A program made the translations under genes and the position numbers. Below, piece after piece: positions 8,411 to 17,357 of a stretch of 64,000 bases of DNA (the stretch's first letter is position 1; the number at the start of each line of letters is the position of its first letter). Under the pieces are notes generated by a model. That model ran no database searches and was not told where the DNA came from. It worked only from the letters and a program-made list of their open reading frames with translations. This DNA comes from Bacteroidota bacterium (lineage in GTDB: Bacteria; Bacteroidota; Bacteroidia; Chitinophagales; Chitinophagaceae): NCBI GenBank assembly GCA_013288945.1, contig JABDAZ010000009.1, positions 1-64,000 of the forward strand, written 5' to 3'.

Positions 8411-11400
8411 ATGAATCCAAACAAAAAACTAATTGCTTTACTATTCATTACAATTATTTTATTTGCAGGCGAACGATCCATGGCGCAGGTAAGCCCTCGC
8501 ACCATGAAGGAGATTCAGTTATTATTACAGGAAAAAAGCAGCCGCACACCAACACAACGAAAAATAGATTCACGCCTATTACAAGCCGTGCGTGAAAGGC
8601 GCGGAGAACTAATGGTGAAAGGCGTTTCGCTTGATCGTGCAAATGTTCACGCCGATCTTACAGGCACTTTAAAAGTTGATATTAAAGCTGATATTACAGA
8701 AACGTTTTTATCAAAAATAAAATCGCTTGGCGGGCAAATTATTTATGCATCTGAACAATACCATACTGTTCGTGCTGCAGCAAATTTATCTGCGGTAGAA
8801 TCCATTGCAGCTTTACCGGAAGTAAAATTTATTGAACCTGCGGTAAGATCAATGGTTGTTGATCAGGGAAAAAATAATAAAAAATCAAACGTTCCATTTG
8901 CAGCACGCGTTGCAAATGTAAAAGCAAAATTGACTGCTTATATTAATAATCAAAGTACATTAATCGGCAAAACGAACTCACAGGGAGATACGGCACACCG
9001 TGCTGCTGATGTAAGAAAAACATACGGATACCTTGGACAAGGAATTAAAATTGGAGTATTATCCGATAGTTATAATGCATCAGGCGGCGCACCGGCAGAT
9101 ATTACCAGCGGCGATTTACCAGGCGCAGGAAACCCGGATGGATACACAACACCGGTAACTGTTGTGCAGGATTATTCTGGTGGTGAAGATGAAGGCCGTG
9201 CAATGTTGCAGGTTATTCATGATTTGGCACCGGCAGCAACTTTATATTTTGCAACAGCAGATGTAAGTGAAGCAGGATTTGCTACAAACATTCTTGCATT
9301 AAGAAATACCTATGGTTGCAATATTATTTTGGATGATGTTGGTTATTTTGATGAGCCCGCTTTTCAGGATGGCGTAACTGCGCAGGCTGTTAATACAGTA
9401 ACTGCATCAGGAGCATTATATTTTTCTGCAGCAGGCAATTCAGGGTCATTAACCAAAGGAACCTCTGGTGTTTTTGAAGGAGATTTTAATGATGCTGGTT
9501 CTGCAACATTTGCTGGCAGCACCAAAGCTGGCACTGTTCATAATTTCGGAACTGTTTCTGCGCCTGTTAATGGCGACATCATTAAAGCAGTTGGTGAAGT
9601 TTATAATTTGAACTGGAGCGATCCTTGGGGCGCATCATCAAATGACTACGATCTTTTCTTGGTTAGCGCTGCAGGAAAAGTAAAAAGTTCATCAACAAAT
9701 GTGCAGACAGGAACACAAAATCCTTACGAAGAAATTTCTGCAAAAACACTTGTAAGCGGCGATCGTTTGGTTGTATTTAAAGCAACCGGTGCAGCTGTAA
9801 GAGCAATACATTTAAATACAAACAGGGGAACATTAACTGTTGCAACAAACGGACAAACAACAGGGCACGCTTGTGCTGCTAATGCGTTTTGTATGGCTGC
9901 AGCGCCAGCTGCTGCTGCGTTTACAACAGGATATCCAACCGGCCCTTATCCTGGACCGTTTGTATCAACAAGTAAAGTAGAACCTTTTTCATCTGATGGC
10001 CCACGCAAAATTTTTTATAATGCAGATGGTTCTGCAATTACATCTGGTAATGTTTTGTTTGCAACAAGCGGCGGAACAACACGTTCAAAACCAGATTTAA
10101 CTGCAGCTGATGGGGTTTCTACAACATTAGGATCTTCTACAGGATTAAATCCTTTTTATGGAACATCTTGCGCAGCGCCGCATGCTGGTGCAATTGCTGC
10201 ATTAATATTATCTGCTAACCCGGCATTAACGCCAGCACAGGTAAGAACAATTCTTACATCAACTGCGTTGGATGTTGAAGGAACTGGTTATGATAACATC
10301 AGTGGTTACGGAATTATACAGGCGTTCCAGGCAGCAGGACAAGTTAATGTAACAGGTTGTGGCGTTCCAACAGGATTAACGCCTTCAGCAATTACAACTA
10401 CTTCTGCAGCCACAAGCTGGACTGCTGTTACAAATGCAACAAGCTATACATTACAATATAAAGCATCAACTGCTTCTGCATTTACAACAGTTACAGGATT
10501 AACAAAAGCAAGCGATACACTAACAGGGCTTGCAGCTTCAACCAAATATTATTTTGAAGTATTGGCGGTTTGTGCAAGCGGAAGCAGCGCATACAGTGCT
10601 TTGGATTCATTCACAACAGCAACCGTTGCAACTTGTGCAATACCAACAGGATTATCTGCTTCATCAATAACAACAAGCAGCGCAACAACAAGTTGGACTG
10701 CAGTTGCAAATGCTACAAGTTATACTTACAAATGGGGAACTTCAACTGCTGCATTAACAACAGTAACTGGATTAACAACGCCAACTTATGCATTAAGCAG
10801 TTTAACTGCAAGCACTAAATACTACTTTGAAGTGCAAACAGTTTGTGCAAGCGGAACAAGCGCTTTCAGTCTGCTTGATTCATTCACAACAACTGCAACA
10901 GCAACTTGCGCAATACCAACTGCATTAACCGTTTCATCAATAACTACAACCGGCGCAACAACAGGCTGGGCGGCTGTTTCAGGTGCAACAAGTTATACGT
11001 TGCAATACAAAGCTTCAACTGCAGCATCATACACTGCAATAACTGGTATCACTACAAATTCACGTGCATTAACCGGCCTTGCAGCAAGCACTAAATATTA
11101 CTTTGAAGTAGAAACAGTTTGCGCAAGCGGCACAAGTATTTTCAGTGCGCTTGATTCATTTACTACCGCTGCAAATTCAACAGTTGTTTACTGCGCATCT
11201 TCAGGCACTACAACTTATGAGTACATTAAAACAGTTGTTCTTGGAAGCATTAACCATACTGCAACAAACGATGGTGGTTATGGCAACTTTACAACTACAA
11301 GTACAAACCTTGTTGCCGGCACAAAATATACAGTAACATTAACGCCTGGTTTCGCGAGCACCAAATATGCTGAAACATGGACTGTGTATATTGATTATAA

Positions 11401-11950
11401 TATTGATGGCACATTGAACGGAACAGGTGAAACAGTGTTGTCATTAAAATCTACAAGAACAGGAACTGCAACAGGATCATTCACTGTGCCTGCTGGCGCT
11501 AAAAATGGTGCGACAAGAATTCGTATACAAATGAGTTACAGCACTGCAAGTACCAATCCTTGTGCAACAATTTCCTTTGGTGATGTGCAGGATTTTACTG
11601 CAAACATTACTGGAGGAACCGGTTCAGGAATTTCTTTTGAAAACAATGCTTTGTCTGCAGATAATTCAATAGAAACTGAAGTTGTAAACACATTAAGTGT
11701 TGTTCCAAATCCAATGTCGGGCACAAATGCAACGGCAATTTATAATCTTGCTAAAGAAGGAAATGTTAGCATCAGGATTATAGATTTAAATGGAAAAACT
11801 TTACATAACGCAGCACTTGGCGTGCAAACTTCAGGAACTCACAATTACTCTTTGAGTAACGTGAAAACCAAGTTGCGCCCGGGTTATTACGTTATCGTAA
11901 TGGAACAAAACAACCAGATTATTTCACGCAACCGTTTTATTGTTCAATAA
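8411..11950 (+). CDS. Secreted subtilase-like (S8/S53-like) protease with FN3 repeats, GEVED domain and T9SS sorting domain
   Basis: This 1179 aa exported protein starts with a signal peptide (cut near AQ26) and a propeptide-like region to about residue 200. The peptidase core has Asp219 in GIKIGVLSDS, Asn343 in AAGNSG and the nucleophile Ser586 in GTSCAAPHAG. The usual HGTH motif is replaced by DEGRAM with Glu261, as in the uncharacterised S53-like subtilases, so the catalytic base may be Glu rather than His (inference). Three FN3-like repeats cover about residues 650-922. A GEVED-type beta domain with IDYNIDG follows, and the last 80 residues (VVPNPMSGTNATAIYNL...GYYVIVMEQNN) are a type A T9SS sorting domain. 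The protein is probably secreted by T9SS or attached to the surface. Confidence 0.92.
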   Translation: MNPNKKLIALLFITIILFAGERSMAQVSPRTMKEIQLLLQEKSSRTPTQRKIDSRLLQAVRERRGELMVKGVSLDRANVHADLTGTLKVDIKADITETFLSKIKSLGGQIIYASEQYHTVRAAANLSAVESIAALPEVKFIEPAVRSMVVDQGKNNKKSNVPFAARVANVKAKLTAYINNQSTLIGKTNSQGDTAHRAADVRKTYGYLGQGIKIGVLSDSYNASGGAPADITSGDLPGAGNPDGYTTPVTVVQDYSGGEDEGRAMLQVIHDLAPAATLYFATADVSEAGFATNILALRNTYGCNIILDDVGYFDEPAFQDGVTAQAVNTVTASGALYFSAAGNSGSLTKGTSGVFEGDFNDAGSATFAGSTKAGTVHNFGTVSAPVNGDIIKAVGEVYNLNWSDPWGASSNDYDLFLVSAAGKVKSSSTNVQTGTQNPYEEISAKTLVSGDRLVVFKATGAAVRAIHLNTNRGTLTVATNGQTTGHACAANAFCMAAAPAAAAFTTGYPTGPYPGPFVSTSKVEPFSSDGPRKIFYNADGSAITSGNVLFATSGGTTRSKPDLTAADGVSTTLGSSTGLNPFYGTSCAAPHAGAIAALILSANPALTPAQVRTILTSTALDVEGTGYDNISGYGIIQAFQAAGQVNVTGCGVPTGLTPSAITTTSAATSWTAVTNATSYTLQYKASTASAFTTVTGLTKASDTLTGLAASTKYYFEVLAVCASGSSAYSALDSFTTATVATCAIPTGLSASSITTSSATTSWTAVANATSYTYKWGTSTAALTTVTGLTTPTYALSSLTASTKYYFEVQTVCASGTSAFSLLDSFTTTATATCAIPTALTVSSITTTGATTGWAAVSGATSYTLQYKASTAASYTAITGITTNSRALTGLAASTKYYFEVETVCASGTSIFSALDSFTTAANSTVVYCASSGTTTYEYIKTVVLGSINHTATNDGGYGNFTTTSTNLVAGTKYTVTLTPGFASTKYAETWTVYIDYNIDGTLNGTGETVLSLKSTRTGTATGSFTVPAGAKNGATRIRIQMSYSTASTNPCATISFGDVQDFTANITGGTGSGISFENNALSADNSIETEVVNTLSVVPNPMSGTNATAIYNLAKEGNVSIRIIDLNGKTLHNAALGVQTSGTHNYSLSNVKTKLRPGYYVIVMEQNNQIISRNRFIVQ
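10355..11172 (+). repeat. Three tandem FN3-coding repeats of about 275 bp
   Basis: Units start near 10356, 10633 and 10906, each with the plan Cys-x-x-Pro-Thr, a Ser/Thr-rich strand, STKYYFEV and TVCASGTS, then DSFTT. Units 2 and 3 are the most alike at DNA level (TGTGCAATACCAAC against TGCGCAATACCAAC), which suggests duplication within the gene. Confidence 0.8.
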
Positions 11951-11973
11951 AATAAAACAGTTTTATAAAATAA

Positions 11974-12003
11974 AAAACCGCCTTTTAACAGGCGGTTTTT
12001 TTA
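11974..12003 (+). terminator. Intrinsic terminator of the protease gene
   Basis: AAACCGCCT/AGGCGGTTT stem with a short AT loop followed by seven Ts, 24 bp after the stop. Confidence 0.9.
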
Positions 12004-12469
12004 TTAATACAGATGAACAACTTTATAAAATCTTTCAATTATTAATAATCAAAAAGAAGCAAACAAAAAGTAAAAAGTAAAAAGTAAAAAATCGCTGTTG
12101 TTGGTCAGGCGACCAATGGCAATGAGAAACATAAATTTTTTAATTAATCAAAATCCTATTAATACCCCAAGTCTGATAAATCCCAATTCAGACAATTGCT
12201 GAATAAAGTATTTATGTACAAGTGTGCGACGCAACTGATGATGATTAATGAACAAAATGATCGGACAAAAAAATTAATGTGAAAATTTGAAAGTGTGAAA
12301 TGTGAAAAATAATCTTTGCTGAAAAGTTTGGAATAATAAATGACAAGTTGGGCAAATAAAAAATTCATTAGCATACCAATAACAAAACAACATTTGCAAA
12401 TATTTTTCTGGAATGATTAATGATTTAATATCACGGCATAAATAAATTTATAAATCGTTTATCAATTTT
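12004..12469. other. Intergenic region with tandem AAAAGT words and one dispersed repeat
   Basis: About 465 bp. It contains a tract of four tandem GTAAAAA words at 12070-12090, copy B of the dispersed repeat near 12213-12240 (minus), and a low-complexity GTGAAA/TGTGAAA tract near 12280-12310. A minus-strand reading frame of 71 codons crosses the repeat and looks spurious. The upstream region of GH39 is included. Confidence 0.55.
12213..12240 (-). repeat. Dispersed repeat, copy B
   Basis: Read on the minus strand this gives CATCAGTTGCGTCGCACACT followed by TGTACATA. The family core is perfect here. Confidence 0.75.
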
Positions 12470-13909
12470 ATGGCTCAATTTAATTGTGATTTGAATGGCG
12501 CGCAAACTGCATTTCCGCATTATTGGGAACATACAATTGGCAGCGGCCATGCAACGCTTGCATTGCGCGCAGATTATCAAAAACAATTAACGCGTTGCCA
12601 TAATGAACTTGGTTTTATGCACGTTCGTTTCCATGGAATTTTATCTGATGATATGGGAACTTTGGTGGATGAAATGGATCAGGCCGTTTATTCTTTTTTT
12701 AATGCAGATCAGATTTGCGATTTTTTATTATCAATAGGAATGAACCCGTTTATAGAATTTTCATTCATGCCATTAATGTTATCATCGGGCGATACGATTG
12801 TTTTTCATTACAAAGGAAACATAACGCCACCGCGGGATTACGCGGCTTGGGAAACATTAATAAATAAATTGGTTGAGCATTGGAAAGAAAGATATGGCGT
12901 TGAAAAAATTCGCGAATGGTTTTTTGAAATATGGAATGAACCAAATCTTTCCGCATTTTGGACAGGCACGCAACAGGATTATTTTTCTTTATACCAACAC
13001 TCCGCACGCGCTATAAAAAATGTAGATGCACAATTAAAAGTCGGCGGGCCGGCAACTGCAGAAAATGCATGGATTAATGAGTTCATTTATTTTTGTAACC
13101 ATAATAATGTGCCTTATGATTTTATATCAACACATCATTATCCAACAGATGCATTTGGTAAACCAGGCGATGATACCATTGCGCAACTTGCAGCAAGCAA
13201 GCGAAGTGTTTTAAGAGATCAGGCTGCCGCAACAAGAGAAAAAGCCGGCGATAAACCTGTGTATTATACCGAATGGAGTACATCATCAAACCCGTTTGAT
13301 GAGTTGCATGATTTGCCTTATGCAGCCGCTTACATTACAAAAACAATTATGGAAGCGCGCGGGCTGGCGCAGGGTTACAGCTACTGGACGTTCTCAGATA
13401 TTTTTGAAGAAAATTATTTTTCGTCCATGCCTTTTCATGGTGGTTTTGGATTATTAACTATTTATGGAATTCCAAAACCATCTTACCGCGCTTATGAATT
13501 ATTACATCGCCTCGGCGAAAATATTTTTTCTGTTGAAGGAAACCATCCGACAGTTGATGCGTGGGTTATTAATAAAAAAGAAAAAAATACGTATCATATT
13601 TTATTAACCAATTCTGCATTGCCAACGCATGCAATTAAAAAAGAATTGATATCTGTTCAACTTAATAATATAAAAAGTGTTATAAATATTTTTGTAGAAA
13701 AAATTGATGACACACATGCAAACGCAACAGCCGCGTGGGTTGCAATGGGCAAACCACAAACATTAAAACCAGGTGAAGTACAACAATTAGAATCTGCATC
13801 AGCATTAATAAAAGAACAGATTTTATATACTTTTGAAAACGGAAATATTATATTACAAATTGAATTGCAGCCGCAGGCAACTGCGTTGGTAACTATAGAA
13901 ACAATATGA
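12470..13909 (+). CDS. Glycoside hydrolase family 39 (beta-xylosidase-like)
   Basis: This is a TIM-barrel retaining glycosidase of the beta-xylosidase/alpha-iduronidase family. The acid/base Glu157 sits in FEIWNEPN (residues 152-159) and the nucleophile Glu268 in YYTEWSTSSNP. Residues 1-60 (HYWEHTIGSGHATLALR, ELGFMHVRFHGILSDD) match the GH39 N-terminus. The C-terminal 120 residues form the expected beta-sandwich. There is no signal peptide, so the protein probably acts in the cytoplasm on imported oligosaccharides. Its last 4 bp overlap the start of the next hydrolase (ATGA), which implies translational coupling. The substrate cannot be read from the sequence; xylosides are only the family's commonest substrate. 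Confidence 0.9.
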   Translation: MAQFNCDLNGAQTAFPHYWEHTIGSGHATLALRADYQKQLTRCHNELGFMHVRFHGILSDDMGTLVDEMDQAVYSFFNADQICDFLLSIGMNPFIEFSFMPLMLSSGDTIVFHYKGNITPPRDYAAWETLINKLVEHWKERYGVEKIREWFFEIWNEPNLSAFWTGTQQDYFSLYQHSARAIKNVDAQLKVGGPATAENAWINEFIYFCNHNNVPYDFISTHHYPTDAFGKPGDDTIAQLAASKRSVLRDQAAATREKAGDKPVYYTEWSTSSNPFDELHDLPYAAAYITKTIMEARGLAQGYSYWTFSDIFEENYFSSMPFHGGFGLLTIYGIPKPSYRAYELLHRLGENIFSVEGNHPTVDAWVINKKEKNTYHILLTNSALPTHAIKKELISVQLNNIKSVINIFVEKIDDTHANATAAWVAMGKPQTLKPGEVQQLESASALIKEQILYTFENGNIILQIELQPQATALVTIETI

Positions 13910-15243
13910 GTGATAAAAAAAATACAATGCTTCCGATATTAAACCCGCAAGGCACGGATGAAGAAATGCTGAATAACCTGCAACGTGAAACGTTTGATTA
14001 TTTTTTGCACGAAGTAAATTCAGTTACGGGATTAATTGCAGATAAAACACAACCTGGTTTTCCATCGAGCATTGCTGTGGTTGGCATGAGCATCAGCGCA
14101 TATATTATTGGTGTTGAAAAAAAATTTCTATCCCGCGAAAATGCTGTTGAGCGCATTTTAAAAATCCTTCTTTTTTTTTACAACAGCAAGCAAGGCACTG
14201 AAAATGATGCAACAGGTTACCAGGGTTTTTATTATCATTTTCTTGATATGCAAACTGGTAAAAGAACCTGGGATTGCGAACTCTCAACTATTGATACCAC
14301 TTTTTTTATTGCAGGTGTGTTATCGGCCGCAACTTATTTTGATAGTGATAATAAAAATGAAATTGAATTAAGAAAATTAGCTGATGAATTATACCGCCGA
14401 ATCAATTGGCAATGGGCATTAAATAATGATATAACATTAGCGCATGGATGGCAACCGGAAAAAGGTTTTCTTCCATTTAGATGGGATGAAAATTATAGTG
14501 AAGCATTATTAATGTATGTGCTTGCACTTGGTTCGCCAACATTTCCGATTGCAGTTGATGGTTACAAAAAATGGACATCAACATTTAATTTGCAAAAAAT
14601 ATACGGCACAGAATATTTATATGCGGGGCCATTATTCATTCACCAGTTTTCGCACATGTGGATTGACTTTCGTGGAATTATGGATGCATTCAATACAAAA
14701 ATTGGATTTGATTATTTTGAAAACAGCAAACGCGCAACTTATATTCAACGGCAGTATGCTATTGAAAATCCCCAACAGTTTGAACATTATAATGAATTTG
14801 GCTGGGGCTTTACAGCGAGCGACGGGCCGGGAAATATTGTGCTTGATGTAGATGGAATAGAAAGAGTATTTAATGATTACATCGCGCGTGGCGTGCCTTT
14901 CGGGCCGGATGATGGAACAATTTCTCCTTGGGCAGTTGTTGCATCTTTACCATTTGCGCCGGAAATTGTTACCGATACAATACGCCACGCCATTGAAAAA
15001 TTAAATTTAAAAAAACACCGCTTGTATGGATTTGATGCGAGCTTTAATCCAACATTTCCCGAAAAAACAATCAATACAAATGGCTGGGTTTCTCCCTGGA
15101 AATTTGGATTGAACCAGGGACCGATTGTTATCATGATAGAAAACTACCAGACAGAATTACTTTGGACAATTATGAAAAAATGCCCTTACATTATTACTGG
15201 CCTTGTTGCTGCAGGTTTTTCCGGTGGGTGGCTGAATAAATAA
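13906..15243 (+). CDS. PF10091 glycoamylase-like hydrolase (GH144-like, possible beta-1,2-glucan enzyme)
   Basis: The 445 aa (alpha/alpha)6-barrel protein has the hallmarks of the glycoamylase domain family: ATGYQGFYYHFLDMQTGKRT, then ELSTIDTTFFIAGVL, DELYRRINWQWAL, YSEALLMYVLALGSP, and NEFGWGFTASDGP further on. Members in Chitinophaga are endo-beta-1,2-glucanases of GH144 (known for the family), so beta-glucan hydrolysis is likely but not certain. Like its partner it has no signal peptide. It starts inside the GH39 stop codon (4-bp overlap), so the two make a two-enzyme operon without a visible transporter or regulator. Confidence 0.85.
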   Translation: MSDKKNTMLPILNPQGTDEEMLNNLQRETFDYFLHEVNSVTGLIADKTQPGFPSSIAVVGMSISAYIIGVEKKFLSRENAVERILKILLFFYNSKQGTENDATGYQGFYYHFLDMQTGKRTWDCELSTIDTTFFIAGVLSAATYFDSDNKNEIELRKLADELYRRINWQWALNNDITLAHGWQPEKGFLPFRWDENYSEALLMYVLALGSPTFPIAVDGYKKWTSTFNLQKIYGTEYLYAGPLFIHQFSHMWIDFRGIMDAFNTKIGFDYFENSKRATYIQRQYAIENPQQFEHYNEFGWGFTASDGPGNIVLDVDGIERVFNDYIARGVPFGPDDGTISPWAVVASLPFAPEIVTDTIRHAIEKLNLKKHRLYGFDASFNPTFPEKTINTNGWVSPWKFGLNQGPIVIMIENYQTELLWTIMKKCPYIITGLVAAGFSGGWLNK

Positions 15244-15333
15244 AAAGGGTTATTAATAAAACAGCACGAAATACAATTTGTAAAATAAAATTAACCATAA
15301 AATTATTTTAGTTGGTTAAAAAAATAAATGTTG

Positions 15334-15507
15334 TTATAAAGCAAAACCGATTGTTCTTAAATACGCTTTTATAGATCCTATTTTATCGCTTCTTGTTTGC
15401 ATGTATGCAGTGAATAATGAGTTTGGGCTTATCTCCCATTTTTTCGACCAGTAGATTACATCGTTAGGGTTCCTGAAATTTATTACGGTTCTTTTTTCGT
15501 CTGTCAT
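15334..15507 (-). CDS. DUF3606 small protein
   Basis: A 57-residue reading frame starting MTDEKRTVINFRNPNDVIYW. It shows the DUF3606 pattern: an N-terminal 'N.....V.YWSKKWEISPNSL..A' helix-loop-helix, then a C-terminal segment ending KAYLRTIGFAL in place of the usual 'A.AVR..L'. These are tiny soluble proteins of unknown function that are widespread in Bacteroidota and Proteobacteria, where they are sometimes linked to stress. A 14-bp palindrome (TCGTATTAATACGA, 15565-15578) lies 58 bp upstream of the start and could be an operator. Confidence 0.8.
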   Translation of the reverse strand: MTDEKRTVINFRNPNDVIYWSKKWEISPNSLFTAYMQTRSDKIGSIKAYLRTIGFAL

Positions 15508-15886
15508 GGCAATTGTTTTAAAATAAAAATCAATACGTATGCCAGAGAAAAAATTTTTACCCGATCGTATTAATACGAATCGTTATTGTTTTTGTGCAGC
15601 AATTTTATCATCAAATGCTTTCAAATTTGATTCACTTTAAATTTTGTGCATTTTTCCTTTTATAAAAAGGGTAAATTTTACGCACTTGCAATGAGAAAAA
15701 ATTTTCCCGCCATTAATCTTTTTTTCATTTTACGCTGCTTAATTTTTATTCGTCTTAATGTTATTTGGAGAATTAATTAGCAATTTTTTATTATTATAGC
15801 AAAATATAAAAATCAATACATTAAAATATTAATGCGCCAATAGCGGCATGTGCTTTGACTTACAACTTTTGCAAAACGCTTATATC
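15508..15886. other. Divergent intergenic region with a 14-bp palindrome
   Basis: About 380 bp between divergent small genes. It holds the perfect palindrome TCGTATTAATACGA at 15565-15578 and a CCTTTTATAAAAAGG near-palindrome at about 15655-15670 that resembles the hairpin ahead of the efflux operon. No gene seen. Confidence 0.5.
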
Positions 15887-16135
15887 ATGACCAGCTTCGA
15901 GTTTGATAATCTTGATTGGGAAAATAAAATGAGATTAATTTGTTTTGAAGCTGTTGATCTTGATATAAGAGAAGAGAGTTGCCATTGGGTAAAACTGATG
16001 CAGCTAAATAATTTGTATATAGAAATTTATTTTCAACATACAGAATGTGCGATAACTTATATACGCAGTTTTACAAACACAAGCGAGCTTAATCATTATC
16101 TCGATAAAATTGATATTACAGAATTGGTTGCCTGA
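15887..16135 (+). CDS. Small protein of unknown function
   Basis: The start at 15887 (MTSFEFDNLDWENKM) is chosen over an in-frame Met at 15848, because the extra 13 residues look non-coding. The 82 aa product is soluble and rather acidic, with alternating strand-like segments (HWVKLMQLNNLYIEIYFQHTECAITYIRSF) and a final helix (ELNHYLDKIDITELV). No family recognised. It is followed after 24 bp by a small lipoprotein gene, possibly in one transcript ending at the terminator near 16400. Confidence 0.6.
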   Translation: MTSFEFDNLDWENKMRLICFEAVDLDIREESCHWVKLMQLNNLYIEIYFQHTECAITYIRSFTNTSELNHYLDKIDITELVA

Positions 16136-16159
16136 TTTATTAATAAAAAAATAAACACA

Positions 16160-16369
16160 ATGAGAACAACAGTAATTCTATCAACAATACTTACGCTTTT
16201 ATTTTTATCATGTTCAGACAATACTGGTAGAACGCAAAGTGATGATCCTGCAAAAACTACAATACCTGGAAATAGTGATGCAACAAATCCATCGCTTGCA
16301 GATACAGCATATTCTAAATTGAAAAAAGATTCGGTTAAAAAAAATGTTGATACTTTAAATCATAAATAA
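16160..16369 (+). CDS. Small lipoprotein, unknown
   Basis: A 69 aa protein with a clear lipoprotein signal: MRTTVILSTILTLLFLSC with the lipobox cysteine at residue 18. The rest is a short hydrophilic Ser/Thr/Asp/Lys-rich tail (DDPAKTTIPGNSDATNPS, KLKKDSVKKNVDTLNHK) without secondary-structure features. Such tails suggest a flexible envelope tether. A terminator follows. Function unknown. Confidence 0.7.
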   Translation: MRTTVILSTILTLLFLSCSDNTGRTQSDDPAKTTIPGNSDATNPSLADTAYSKLKKDSVKKNVDTLNHK

Positions 16370-16384
16370 ATTTTCCGTTTTTAT

Positions 16385-16420
16385 AAAAGGTGTATTTCCA
16401 AAAAAAGTACACCTTTTTTT
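16385..16420 (+). terminator. Intrinsic terminator
   Basis: An AAAGGTGTA/TACACCTTT stem with an A-rich loop is followed by TTTTTTT. It ends the small lipoprotein transcript. Confidence 0.85.
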
Positions 16421-16456
16421 ATTTTATTAATAAATCATTTTTGCAAGGCATAAAAA

Positions 16457-16483
16457 AAACCGGATTAATAAAAATCCGGTTAT
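16457..16483 (-). terminator. Intrinsic terminator
   Basis: An AACCGGAT/ATCCGGTT stem is followed on the minus strand by TTTTTTTATG. It lies just after the stop of the minus-strand gene at 16504, and an ATTAAT palindrome occupies its loop. Confidence 0.8.
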
Positions 16484-16503
16484 TAATAATTTTTAAATTG
16501 GAT

Positions 16504-16776
16504 TTATATATATCGCAATCCGCTATTTAAAATATTTCCGTTTCTCCAAACTGATTGATATTTTGTTCTTCCGCCAAACTCATCTTTGTCTTCATTTTCA
16601 TCACGGTAAGAAAAATCAGTTATTAAATCATTATTGATTTCTTCATTATCATCATCAATGCTATCATTATCAAAACGGTATTTTTTACTGTTTATTTTTT
16701 TTCTTTTTGGAAACAAAACAATGTCATTTTCTGTAAGCATTTTCATTGTGGAAGCTTTCGAATTTTTAGTACGCAT
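16504..16776 (-). CDS. Small charged protein, unknown
   Basis: A 90 aa soluble protein with a basic first third (KRKKINSKKYRF) and a very acidic middle (DNDSIDDDNEEINNDL, RDENEDKDEF), ending GLRYI. No family recognised. Composition suggests an unstructured protein or a nucleic-acid or ribosome-associated factor, but this is speculation. The gene has its own terminator and a reasonable ATG start. Confidence 0.55.
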   Translation of the reverse strand: MRTKNSKASTMKMLTENDIVLFPKRKKINSKKYRFDNDSIDDDNEEINNDLITDFSYRDENEDKDEFGGRTKYQSVWRNGNILNSGLRYI

Positions 16777-16967
16777 AAAATATTTTTAGGTGTTTATTAA
16801 TAACTTTGTTATCATCATTAATAGAAAATGTATGCCAGAAAAAATGCAGCACAAATCAAATAAAATATTTTGCTTACTGAGAAATTATAAACCCATCCGT
16901 GTGAAATATCCGGGACATGAATGTTAATAATAAAATAATTTTATCGCAATAAATTGAAACAACAGTT

Positions 16968-17354
16968 TTGATTTTAGGTAAACGTATAAATTTTACCGGC
17001 AAAGAAAAGCCGCGCCAGTTGTCATTTTCAGCGCTTCGCGGTAAATTTGGATTAATAAAAAACGTGAACATGGCCGTAGTTTCAGCATCTGCTACAATTG
17101 GCGGTTTTATTTATACTTTTCCATTGCCGCGCTTTATGCGTTTGCAAAAATTAATTGATATCCAAAATATATTATTGCCCATTGCAGAATTTCTTACCAA
17201 AGAATTTCCGGGAAAAGAAGAAATTTATATAACGTGGAATAATGAAAAAGAAAATGGGAAAATTAAAGATCCAATCGCGTTCTATTCGCCTACAATTCCT
17301 GCAAAAGAAATTATGGATTTGTTTGAACAATTTAAAGCAGACATTGCTATTTAA
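16968..17354 (+). CDS. Conserved-looking hypothetical protein with probable TTG start
   Basis: The reading frame has no ATG before Met35 (NMAVVSASATIGGF). The first in-frame start-like codon is TTG at 16968 (then ILGKRINFTGKEKPRQLSF). Codon use and residue pattern look coding from the TTG onward, so a non-ATG start is preferred. The 128 aa product contains PLPRFMRLQKLIDIQNILLPIAEFLTKEF and GKIKDPIAFYSPTIPAKEIMDLFEQF, which look like a small alpha/beta soluble domain. Function unknown. It converges on the barrel gene with only 3 bp between stops. Confidence 0.55.
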   Translation: MILGKRINFTGKEKPRQLSFSALRGKFGLIKNVNMAVVSASATIGGFIYTFPLPRFMRLQKLIDIQNILLPIAEFLTKEFPGKEEIYITWNNEKENGKIKDPIAFYSPTIPAKEIMDLFEQFKADIAI

Positions 17355-17357
17355 TAT

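Noticed and set aside
12159-12374. Minus-strand 71-codon reading frame
   Set aside because: It is made largely of the dispersed repeat copy B and a low-complexity GTGAAA tract.
16874-17071. Minus-strand 65-codon frame
   Set aside because: It overlaps the 5' part of the better-supported plus-strand gene and looks like a complement shadow.
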